Assembly (NCBI GenBank): GCA_019243975.1 | Contig: JAFATL010000055.1 | Location: 1-8,472, forward strand | Source: Actinomycetota bacterium | Lineage (GTDB): Bacteria; Actinomycetota; Acidimicrobiia; Acidimicrobiales; JAFATL01 | Reading direction: 5' to 3' | DNA length: 8,472 bases | Shown: positions 1 to 5,475 of the stretch, one piece after another | Layout: every line of letters starts with the position of its first letter | Numbering within the stretch: the first letter of the stretch is position 1 | Program-made: the position numbers and the translations under genes | The notes under the pieces: generated by a model | What the model was told of the DNA's origin: nothing | Seen by the model: only the letters and a program-made list of their open reading frames with translations | The model's database searches: none

Positions 1-100
1 TGATGACGTCGGCGCACACCACCTGATGGCCCAGGTGGGCGAGATAAGCGCCGGTCGTCAGTCCGACGTAACCAGTTCCAATGACTGCAACTTTGCTCAC
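1..100 (-). CDS. ugd: UDP-glucose 6-dehydrogenase, N-terminal fragment (runs off left edge)
   Basis: Only the first 33 codons are present. Translation from a GTG start at 100 gives a Rossmann N-terminus with the motif GTGYVGLTTGA (residues 8-18, glycines 8, 10 and 13) and an acidic residue, Asp31, at the end of the second strand, as expected for NAD binding. This pattern is typical of UDP-glucose 6-dehydrogenases, which oxidise UDP-glucose to UDP-glucuronate with NAD+. The start lies 2 bases after the rmlD stop, so it is probably translated by coupling in the same mRNA. No strong Shine-Dalgarno is visible; a weak AAAGAG lies within the rmlD end. A related UDP-ManNAc or GDP-mannose dehydrogenase cannot be excluded from so short a piece. 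Confidence 0.75.
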   Translation of the reverse strand, partial: MSKVAVIGTGYVGLTTGAYLAHLGHQVVCADVI

Positions 101-102
101 TG

Positions 103-939
103 CTATGTCAACTCTTTCACCATGCGTTCGAGTGGTTCGTGATGATCGCTCAGGAGAGGAAGCCCCTGCAGACGGAGTGCGGCGTTGTCGAGCACCGAGT
201 TCGCCGGCCGCGGCGCGGGCCGAGCCGGGACGAGCTCGCTGGTGGTGATGGGATGCACCCGCTCTGGGTCCTGCCCCGAGAAGGAGAGGATGTCGCGGGC
301 GAACTGGAACCAGGTCGTGGCGCCCTGGTTGGTGACGTGGAACGTTCCCGGCAGCCGACCGACGACGAGCGTGCGGATGGCGACGGCGAGGTCAGCGGTG
401 AACGTGGGGCAGCCGTGCTGGTCGTTGACGAACGAGAGCGTGTCGTGCTCGCTGGCCAGCCGCAGCACGGTCTTGACCATGTTGTTGCCGTGCAGCCCGC
501 ACACCCACGCGGTGCGGACGATGGTCGAGCCAGGATCGAGTTCCCGCTCGCCTCCCAGCTTCGACTTCCCATACACCGATAACGGGTTGGTGGCGTCCCA
601 CTCACGGTAGGGATCCGGCGACGTTCCGTCGAAGACGTAGTCGGTTGACACGTAGCAGACGCGCGCCCCGACCAGGCGGGCCCCTTCGGCCACGTGGCGG
701 GTGCCGAGGGCGTTCACAGCAAACGCCCAGTCGGGGTGCTCCTCGCACGCATCGACCGCCGTCCACGCCGCGGCATGGATCACGGCGTCGGGCTGCACGG
801 TGGTGATCGCCTGCAGCACCGCCTCGCGGTCGGAGACGTCGAGTTGATGGCGAGCGAGCCCGATGACCTCGTGACCCTGGAATGCCTCGACCAGATCGTG
901 CCCGAGCTGACCGCCTGCGCCCGTGACGACGACGCGCAT
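103..939 (-). CDS. rmlD: dTDP-4-dehydrorhamnose reductase RmlD
   Basis: This 278-residue protein has the usual length for the NADPH-dependent reductase that converts dTDP-4-keto-L-rhamnose to dTDP-L-rhamnose, the last step of the pathway. Visible motifs are the nucleotide-binding TGAGGQLG (residues 6-13), AAAWTAVDACE (56-66), STDYVFDG (98-105) and the catalytic YGKSK with Tyr123 and Lys127, followed by a WVCGLHGNNMVKT segment typical of the family. The ATG at 939 directly abuts the rmlB stop codon with no base between, which points to translational coupling; a GGAG lies 13 bases upstream inside rmlB, rather far for a normal ribosome site. It sits downstream of rmlA and rmlB, which supports the call. 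The ugd start follows after 2 bases. All expected catalytic residues are present. Confidence 0.93.
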   Translation of the reverse strand: MRVVVTGAGGQLGHDLVEAFQGHEVIGLARHQLDVSDREAVLQAITTVQPDAVIHAAAWTAVDACEEHPDWAFAVNALGTRHVAEGARLVGARVCYVSTDYVFDGTSPDPYREWDATNPLSVYGKSKLGGERELDPGSTIVRTAWVCGLHGNNMVKTVLRLASEHDTLSFVNDQHGCPTFTADLAVAIRTLVVGRLPGTFHVTNQGATTWFQFARDILSFSGQDPERVHPITTSELVPARPAPRPANSVLDNAALRLQGLPLLSDHHEPLERMVKELT

Positions 940-1950
940 CTAGCTCTGCGTGCTCCAGGCGGCTTCTTCGACCACGGGCGCACGGCCCCGCAGCGGTTCC
1001 CACCAGTCGCGGTTCTTGGCGTACCACGAGACGGTGTCGGTCAGGCCGTGGTCGAACGGGATGGTGGGCTCCCATCCCAGCTCGCGGCGGATCTTCGACG
1101 CGTCGAGCAGGTAGCGCCGGTCGTGGCCCGGACGGTCGGGCACGATCGTCTTGAGGCTCGCCGGCTTCTCGAGCGCGGCCAACACGAGGTCGGCGATCTC
1201 CTCGATGCTCTTCTCGACGCCGGTGCCCACGTGGTAGGTCTCGCCCACCTGGCCCTTTGACAGCACCAGGTCGATGGCGCGGCAGTGGTCGACGGCGTGG
1301 ATCCACTCGCGCCGGTTCTGGGTGGACGCGTACAGCGGCAGCGGCTTGTCGTCGAGGGCGTAGGTGGTGAACAGCGGCACCACCTTCTCGGGGAACTGGT
1401 ACGGCCCGTAGTTGTTGGCGCAGTTGGTGATGCTGATCGGCACCTCGAAGGTCTCGTAGTAGGCGCGCACGAAGTGGTCGGCGGCCGCCTTCGACGCGTT
1501 GTACGGCGTGCGGGGCGCGTAGGGCGTGTCTTCGTTGAACGCCTCGTCGGTGTCGAGGTCGAGGTCGCCGTAGACCTCGCACGTCGAGATGTGGTGGAAC
1601 CGCTGCACGCCAACCCGCCGGGCCGCCTCCAGGAAGGTCTGGGTGCCGAGGGCGTTGGTGCGGGCGAAGCGGCCGGGATCGATGATGGCGTAGCTGTTGT
1701 GCGACTCGGCGGCGAAGTTCACGACCACGTCGATGCCGTGGTCCTTGAGCGTGCGCTCGGCCAGCTCCTGGTCGCCGATGTCGCCCTGCACGAACTCGAA
1801 CTGGCCCTCGACGGCGGCCAGGTTGGCGCGATTGCCGGCGTAGGTGAGGAGGTCGTACACGACCACCCGATCCTCGGGATGGTTGGCCAACCAGTAGTGC
1901 ACGAAGTTGGAGCCGATGAACCCGGCCCCACCGGTGACGAGCAGCTTCAT
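940..1950 (-). CDS. rmlB: dTDP-glucose 4,6-dehydratase RmlB, variant active site
   Basis: This 336-residue extended short-chain dehydrogenase should convert dTDP-glucose to dTDP-4-keto-6-deoxyglucose using bound NAD+. The Rossmann motif TGGAGFIGS is at residues 6-14 and the catalytic Tyr150/Lys154 lie in YNASK. The rest of the active site departs from the textbook enzyme: residues 122-125 read S-T-C-E, so the position of the usual catalytic aspartate is Cys124 (codon 1579-1581, TGC), and ESHVDRS is replaced by ESHNSYA (82-88). The substrate-loop region before the RxW motif also differs (ASTQNRREW, 208-216). I chose the ATG at 1950 because it starts directly at the MKLLVTGG strand; the open frame extends to 1992, but that adds a low-quality Gly/Ser/Pro segment. 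A relative such as a nucleotide-sugar decarboxylase or epimerase is possible, but its position between rmlA and rmlD favours RmlB. Confidence 0.87.
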   Translation of the reverse strand: MKLLVTGGAGFIGSNFVHYWLANHPEDRVVVYDLLTYAGNRANLAAVEGQFEFVQGDIGDQELAERTLKDHGIDVVVNFAAESHNSYAIIDPGRFARTNALGTQTFLEAARRVGVQRFHHISTCEVYGDLDLDTDEAFNEDTPYAPRTPYNASKAAADHFVRAYYETFEVPISITNCANNYGPYQFPEKVVPLFTTYALDDKPLPLYASTQNRREWIHAVDHCRAIDLVLSKGQVGETYHVGTGVEKSIEEIADLVLAALEKPASLKTIVPDRPGHDRRYLLDASKIRRELGWEPTIPFDHGLTDTVSWYAKNRDWWEPLRGRAPVVEEAAWSTQS

Positions 1951-1960
1951 AGGGGTGTTC

Positions 1961-1966
1961 AGGCTA
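1961..1966 (-). promoter_or_regulatory. Candidate -10 box upstream of rmlB
   Basis: On the minus strand the hexamer TAGCCT fits the TANNNT pattern and ends 10 bases before the rmlB ATG. Counting 12 bases from its first T puts the transcript start near 1954, giving a leader of about 4 bases. No Shine-Dalgarno and no TTGACA-like -35 are visible in the 51-base gap between rmlA and rmlB. The role is inferred from position and from the same pattern at other starts in this window. Confidence 0.35.
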
Positions 1967-1982
1967 GTGGACGGACTGCCGG

Positions 1983-1990
1983 CCCCCCCC
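1983..1990. repeat. C8/G8 homopolymer in the rmlA-rmlB gap
   Basis: Eight consecutive C on the plus strand (G on the coding strand) lie between the rmlA stop and the candidate rmlB -10 box. It is the longest C/G homopolymer run I noticed in the window. It occupies roughly the place where a -35 element would be expected. It may simply reflect high GC, or it may be a slippage-prone tract. Confidence 0.5.
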
Positions 1991-2001
1991 ACTGCCGCGA
2001 A

Positions 2002-3075
2002 CTACCCCAAATCCACCTGGGAGTGGTCGCCCAGCATGAGCCGGGTGGCGCGGGGGCGCTGGTGGGAGCGGAACACCTCGACCTGCTTGCCGATGAGCGA
2101 GTCGACGATGCGGGTGCCGGCGTCGGTGACCTTGCTGTGCTCGAGCACCACCGAGTGCTCGATCTCCGAGTGCACGACCTCGCAGTCGTTGGCGATGGCG
2201 GTGAACGGCCCGACGTAGCTGTCGACGATGCGCGTGCCCTCGCCGACGATGGCCGGACCGCGCACGGTCGAGTTCACGATCTCGGCGCCCGCCTGGATGA
2301 CGACGCGACCCTCGATGCTCGACGCGCCGTCGACCTTGCCTTCGATCGACTGGTCGAGCGTCTCGAGGATGAGGCGGTTGGCCTCGAGCAGCGGCGTGAG
2401 CTTGCCGGTGTCGATCCACCAGCCGGTGAGGATCTGCTGCAGCACGGTGTGGCCCTGGTCGATGAGCCACTGGATGGCGTCGGTGATCTCGAGCTCGCCG
2501 CGGGCCGACGGCTGAATCGACCGCACGGCCTCGTGCACGGTCGGGTCGAACAGGTACACGCCGACCAGCGCCAGGTCGGACGGCGGGTCGACGGGCTTCT
2601 CGACCAGCCGCACCACCTGACCCTCGGCGTTGAGAGCGGCCACGCCGAAGCGTTGCGGGTCGGGCACCTGGTGGAGGCAGATCTGGGCCGTCGCCCCTTC
2701 GCGCTCGTGCTCGAAGCGCTCGACGATCTCCTTCAGGCCCTCCTGCAACATGTTGTCGCCGAGGTACATGACGAAGTCGTCGTCACCGAGGAAGTCCTGG
2801 GCGATCAGGACGCAGTGGGCGAGGCCCAGGGGCGCGTCCTGGGGGATGTAGGTGACCTCGATCCCCCACCGGCTGCCGTCGCCGACGGCCGCCATGATCT
2901 CGGCCTTGGTGTCGCCGACCACGATGCCGATCTGGCGGATGCCCGCCTCGACCATGTCGTCGATGCCGTAGAAGAGGATGGGCTTGTTGGCCACCGGCAC
3001 CAGTTGCTTGGCGCTGGTGTGGGTGATCGGACGCAGCCGCGTGCCCGCGCCCCCGGAAAGGATCAGACCCTTCAT
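2002..3075 (-). CDS. rmlA: Glucose-1-phosphate thymidylyltransferase RmlA, long form
   Basis: This 357-residue protein makes dTDP-glucose from dTTP and glucose-1-phosphate, the first step to dTDP-rhamnose. The N-terminal nucleotidyltransferase domain shows GGAGTRLRP (residues 8-16), the AKQLVPVANKP segment (22-32), PQDAPLGLAH (78-87) and YLGDNM with the metal-binding Asp107. The conserved GWWIDTGK and ANRLIL segments follow. From about residue 245 there is a hexapeptide-repeat left-handed beta-helix, ending in LGDHSQVDLG. This tail and the length place it in the long RmlA class (as in streptomycin StrD) rather than the short enterobacterial class of about 290 residues. The ATG at 3075 is 25 bases after the LCP gene stop. 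No Shine-Dalgarno precedes it, but a TANNNT box lies exactly 6 bases upstream, so a leaderless transcript is possible. Confidence 0.93.
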   Translation of the reverse strand: MKGLILSGGAGTRLRPITHTSAKQLVPVANKPILFYGIDDMVEAGIRQIGIVVGDTKAEIMAAVGDGSRWGIEVTYIPQDAPLGLAHCVLIAQDFLGDDDFVMYLGDNMLQEGLKEIVERFEHEREGATAQICLHQVPDPQRFGVAALNAEGQVVRLVEKPVDPPSDLALVGVYLFDPTVHEAVRSIQPSARGELEITDAIQWLIDQGHTVLQQILTGWWIDTGKLTPLLEANRLILETLDQSIEGKVDGASSIEGRVVIQAGAEIVNSTVRGPAIVGEGTRIVDSYVGPFTAIANDCEVVHSEIEHSVVLEHSKVTDAGTRIVDSLIGKQVEVFRSHQRPRATRLMLGDHSQVDLG

Positions 3076-3081
3076 GCGGTC

Positions 3082-3087
3082 AGTGTA
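3082..3087 (-). promoter_or_regulatory. Candidate -10 box for a leaderless rmlA transcript
   Basis: The minus-strand hexamer TACACT fits TANNNT and is separated from the rmlA ATG by 6 bases, so the expected transcript start coincides with the A of the start codon. The coding-strand sequence of the 25-base gap after the LCP gene has no purine-rich ribosome site. This would let rmlA be transcribed independently of the upstream LCP gene. No -35 motif is recognisable. Confidence 0.42.
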
Positions 3088-3100
3088 GGGAGGACGGCGG

Positions 3101-4546
3101 CTAGCAGTTCAGCTGGGCCGGGGCGCCCTTGGAGGCGGGCTTGGTGGTGGCCGTGGTGGCCGGGGCGGTCGTCGACGTGGTGGTCGTGGACCCGGGGGCG
3201 GCCTTGATGCCACCGAAGTTGGTGCCCGAGGTGATGATCAGGTCGACGCCCTGGATGGTGTTGTCCTGCACGATCTTCGAGCCGCCCTGCACGTAGCTCT
3301 GCAGCACCAGGGCCTTGTCCTTCTGCCCGGAGCCGTAGCGGATCTCGGTGTCGTTGTAGGAGAAGCTGTGGGCGTCGCCCTTGTCGGCCACGTTGAAGCC
3401 GGCCTGCTCGAGGCCGGTCGCCACCTTCGAGGCCTGGCCGCTGTAGCCGGAGCCGTTGAGCACCCGCACCCGGATGAGGTTGGGGGCGATGTTGGGGACC
3501 TTCGTGGGCGTCTGGGTCGCCGCGCTGCCAAGGAACTTGTCGATGACGTCGCGGATGTCGGCGTCCTTCGGGAGCAGCACCGACGCCCCGCCGACGTTGG
3601 CCGGCTGCGTCGCCGGCCCCAGGCTGAGCATGTCGACCTGGTCGGGCTCGAGCGACTTGAAGCGCTTCCCGAGGTTGAGCAGATCCTTGGACGACAGCGT
3701 GTCGTCGATCGTCACGTAGTCGTGACCGGTGATGGCGCCGATGAGGCTGTTGAGCTTGAACGGGTTGCGGGCGCCCTGCGAAATGGCGCGGCGCAGCATG
3801 CGGCGCATGAACTCCTGCTGGCGCTGGATGCGGCCCAGGTCGCCGGTGGGGTCGGAGCGCCAGCGGCCGCTCTCGAAGTACTCGTAGTGGCGGCTCCGGG
3901 CGAAGGCCAAGGCCTGGTCGCCGTTGAGCGTGATGCACCCGGCCGCCGGCACCTTGAGCCCGGACAGCGCGTCACGTGCGGGCGAGGTGAACGGGATGAC
4001 CACGCCGCCCACCGCGTTGACGATGCTGCGGAAGCCGACGAAGTCGACCGCCGCGTAGTGGTTGACCTCGATCCCGAGGTCCTGATGGATCGTGTTGATG
4101 AGGTCCTTCTCTTTGCCGGGACCCTGCACGGCGGTGTTGATGCGGTCCTTGCGCTTCGTGCCGGCGATGGGGATGTAGAGGTCGCGCGGGATCGACAGGA
4201 TGGCGGCCTTCTGCGCCTTCGGGTCGACGTGCAGGATCATGATCGTGTCGGTGTGGCTGGCGCTCGAGTCCTTGAGCGTTCCGAACTTGGCCTGGTCGGC
4301 CACGCTCAGGCCGGCCCGGCTGTCGATGCCGACGAGCAAGACGTTCATGGGCTCGCCGGGGTCGTCCTTGCCGCCGAGATGCAGCGCCGACCGCACGTTG
4401 ATCTTGTTGATCTGGCCGAAGCGGTAGCGGATGTACGCGTAGCCGCCCGCGGTCAACAGCAGGCAGAAGGCGACGAAGATGTTGAGACCGATGAGCAAAC
4501 GGCGCGGCCATCGGCGCGCTGAATGAGCCGCTTGCGGGGGAGCCAC
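3101..4546 (-). CDS. LytR-CpsA-Psr (LCP) family cell-wall glycan ligase with LytR_C domain
   Basis: This 481-residue membrane-anchored protein starts with a basic cytoplasmic segment (RRWPRR, residues 11-16) and one membrane helix (about 17-39), so the rest should lie outside the cell. The LCP domain runs from about 67 to 260, with GIDSR (73-77), SHTDTI (97-102), SIPRDL (118-123), KDRINTA (133-139) and ALAFARSRH (212-220); these hold the acidic and arginine residues that bind the lipid pyrophosphate. A LytR_C domain with VLNGSG follows (about 359-441), then a Thr/Ala-rich tail ending in Cys481. LCP enzymes transfer lipid-linked glycans to peptidoglycan; in mycobacteria they join arabinogalactan through a rhamnose-containing linker. 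The GTG at 4546 is the only good start, because a TGA lies in frame at 4574-4576. The rml genes downstream and the divergent glycosyltransferase support a cell-wall role. Confidence 0.92.
   Translation of the reverse strand: MAPPQAAHSARRWPRRLLIGLNIFVAFCLLLTAGGYAYIRYRFGQINKINVRSALHLGGKDDPGEPMNVLLVGIDSRAGLSVADQAKFGTLKDSSASHTDTIMILHVDPKAQKAAILSIPRDLYIPIAGTKRKDRINTAVQGPGKEKDLINTIHQDLGIEVNHYAAVDFVGFRSIVNAVGGVVIPFTSPARDALSGLKVPAAGCITLNGDQALAFARSRHYEYFESGRWRSDPTGDLGRIQRQQEFMRRMLRRAISQGARNPFKLNSLIGAITGHDYVTIDDTLSSKDLLNLGKRFKSLEPDQVDMLSLGPATQPANVGGASVLLPKDADIRDVIDKFLGSAATQTPTKVPNIAPNLIRVRVLNGSGYSGQASKVATGLEQAGFNVADKGDAHSFSYNDTEIRYGSGQKDKALVLQSYVQGGSKIVQDNTIQGVDLIITSGTNFGGIKAAPGSTTTTSTTAPATTATTKPASKGAPAQLNC
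3104..3193 (-). other. Thr/Ser/Ala-rich tail of the LCP protein with terminal cysteine
   Basis: Residues 452-481 are almost entirely Thr, Ser, Ala, Pro and Lys, with runs such as TTTTSTTAP, and the last residue is Cys481 (codon 3104-3106). Such Thr-rich extensions are common on extracytoplasmic proteins of some actinobacteria and may be a flexible or O-glycosylated spacer; that role is inference. It lies beyond the LytR_C domain and is not part of the catalytic fold. Confidence 0.6.
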
Positions 4547-4554
4547 GGCGAGTG

Positions 4555-4560
4555 AGGTTA
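4555..4560 (-). promoter_or_regulatory. Candidate -10 box of the LCP gene
   Basis: The minus-strand TAACCT fits TANNNT and ends 8 bases before the GTG start at 4546; the predicted transcript start near 4548 gives a leader of about 2 bases. A GGGGGGAGG run lies further upstream, but its end is 19 bases from the start codon, too far for a ribosome site, and it would lie upstream of the predicted transcript start. Confidence 0.38.
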
Positions 4561-4561
4561 C

Positions 4562-4567
4562 TAACCT
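4562..4567 (+). promoter_or_regulatory. Candidate -10 box of the GT2 glycosyltransferase gene
   Basis: The plus-strand TAACCT fits TANNNT and ends 10 bases before the ATG at 4578. The predicted transcript start near 4574 leaves about 4 bases of leader, all pyrimidine-rich, with no Shine-Dalgarno. It is the mirror image of the LCP-gene box across the central base 4561. No -35 is recognisable. Confidence 0.38.
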
Positions 4568-4577
4568 CCCCCCTCAC

Positions 4578-5450
4578 ATGGGGATCACCGAGGGCGTGAC
4601 CGCGGTCGTCGTGACGTACCGCTCCGGGCCCACCATCGAGACGTGTCTCAGGTCACTCCCAGCGGCGGCCGGCGAACGTCCACTGCAGGTGGTGGTGGTC
4701 GACAACGCCTCCGACGACGACACGCTGGCCCGGGTGCAGGCGTCGGGCGTGCCTGCCGACGTGGTCAAACGGGATTCGAACGCGGGCTTCGGTACCGCCA
4801 ACAACGAGGGGTTGCGGCGGGCGTCGATGCCCTGGGTGGTGTTCGCCAACCCCGACACCTGGTGGCCGCCGGGGTCGCTCGACCGGCTGGTGGCGGTGGC
4901 CGCTTCTCATGATGAAGCGATCATCTGCCCGGCCTTGGAGAACTCCAACGGCACGCTGCAGGCGACGGTCGAGACCGACCTCACGGCCAGCCGGGTGGTG
5001 CGGGGGATGCTGCGGCTGGGAAGAGCGGTGCGACCGTCGGTGCCGCCGGCGTCAGGGCCGCCCGTCGAGGTCGACTGGGCCCACGGGGCGGCCATGTGCA
5101 TGTCGGTGGAGCTGGCGCGCGAGCTGGGCGGCTTCGACGAGCGGTTCTTCCTCTTCTTCGAAGATCTCGACCTGTGCTGGCGCGTGCGCCAGGCGGGCGG
5201 GGTCGTGCTGGTCGCGCCCGAGGTGCGCGTCGGCCACGTCGGCGGGGCGTCGATGAAGCGCAGCGGTGGTGACGCGTGGGTGGCGGGCCAGCGCGTCCGC
5301 GGCCTGGCCCGTTTCCTGTCGAAGCGCGAGGGCGCGGGCGCGGCGCGCGCGTACGCGGCTGCCGCGCTGCTCGTCTACGGGCTCACGCCCACCGCCGTGC
5401 ACCGCGCCATGGCGCGCGCCGCGTTCGGCGTCTTGCGTTCGGCCGAGTAG
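4578..5450 (+). CDS. GT2 family glycosyltransferase, WbbL-like (putative rhamnosyltransferase)
   Basis: This 290-residue GT-A fold protein opens with the beta strand VTAVVVTYRSG and shows VVDNASDDDT (residues 40-49), SNAGFGTANNEG (67-78), FANPDTWW (89-96, the DxD-like site), WAHGAAMCMS (167-176) and GGFDERFFLFFEDLDLCWR (184-202) with the probable catalytic Glu195/Asp196, then VGHVGGAS (218-225). The motif order matches WbbL-type enzymes, which add rhamnose from dTDP-rhamnose to a polyprenyl-linked GlcNAc. There is no membrane helix of clear strength; the Ala-rich C-terminus may associate with the membrane. It is divergent from the LCP and rmlABD genes, which supports rhamnose as donor, but donor and acceptor cannot be read from sequence alone. 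The ATG at 4578 has no ribosome site; a GTG at 4596 is an alternative start. Confidence 0.88.
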   Translation: MGITEGVTAVVVTYRSGPTIETCLRSLPAAAGERPLQVVVVDNASDDDTLARVQASGVPADVVKRDSNAGFGTANNEGLRRASMPWVVFANPDTWWPPGSLDRLVAVAASHDEAIICPALENSNGTLQATVETDLTASRVVRGMLRLGRAVRPSVPPASGPPVEVDWAHGAAMCMSVELARELGGFDERFFLFFEDLDLCWRVRQAGGVVLVAPEVRVGHVGGASMKRSGGDAWVAGQRVRGLARFLSKREGAGAARAYAAAALLVYGLTPTAVHRAMARAAFGVLRSAE

Positions 5451-5475
5451 CTGCGTTCCGTCAGTCGACGGGCAG
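5451..5475. terminator. Possible bulged hairpin at the convergent gene ends
   Basis: CTGC (5451-5454) can pair with GCAG (5472-5475), and CCGTC (5458-5462) with GACGG (5467-5471), around a 4-base AGTC loop, leaving a 3-base bulge. The stem sits right at the junction of the two converging genes and reaches into the last codons of the acyl-CoA dehydrogenase. There is no T-tract on either side, so intrinsic termination is doubtful. Confidence 0.25.

Larger units (their letters stand above)
4554..4568. promoter_or_regulatory. Perfect 7-1-7 palindrome in the divergent LCP / glycosyltransferase gap
   Basis: The sequence GAGGTTACTAACCTC is a perfect inverted repeat of 7 bases around a single central C, in the 31-base gap between two divergent starts. 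Each arm supplies a TAACCT on one strand, so the palindrome creates opposing -10-like boxes. With one central base it cannot fold as a useful hairpin, so a DNA-level role fits better: a symmetric promoter or an operator for a dimeric regulator. Confidence 0.6.

Noticed and set aside
106..111. Perfect TTGACA (minus strand) at the end of rmlD as a -35 for ugd
   Set aside because: No -10-like hexamer follows at 16-19 bases (GCAGTC or similar only), and the position would place the transcript start inside ugd.
1951..1992. Extended rmlB start at 1992
   Set aside because: It would add 14 Gly/Ser/Pro-rich residues before the first Rossmann strand and read through the G8 tract; 1950 is the family-typical start.
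3088..3094. GGGAGGA as a ribosome site near the rmlA start
   Set aside because: It is on the plus strand, whereas rmlA and its neighbours are on the minus strand; no plus-strand gene starts after it.
1285..3207. Very long open frame (640 codons) on the plus strand opposite rmlB and rmlA
   Set aside because: It is an antisense shadow of two well-supported genes with strong G/C third positions. Its translation is repetitive in Val, Asp, His, Arg and Gly, shows no domain, and spans the intergenic gaps of the real genes.
3368..4522. 384-codon plus-strand open frame opposite the LCP gene
   Set aside because: Antisense shadow with biased composition and no recognisable motif; the minus strand carries clear LCP and LytR_C motifs.
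4566..4573. GGGGGGAGG (minus strand) as a Shine-Dalgarno for the LCP gene
   Set aside because: Its end is 19 bases from the GTG at 4546, beyond functional spacing, and no other in-frame start lies closer; the frame is closed by TGA at 4574-4576.
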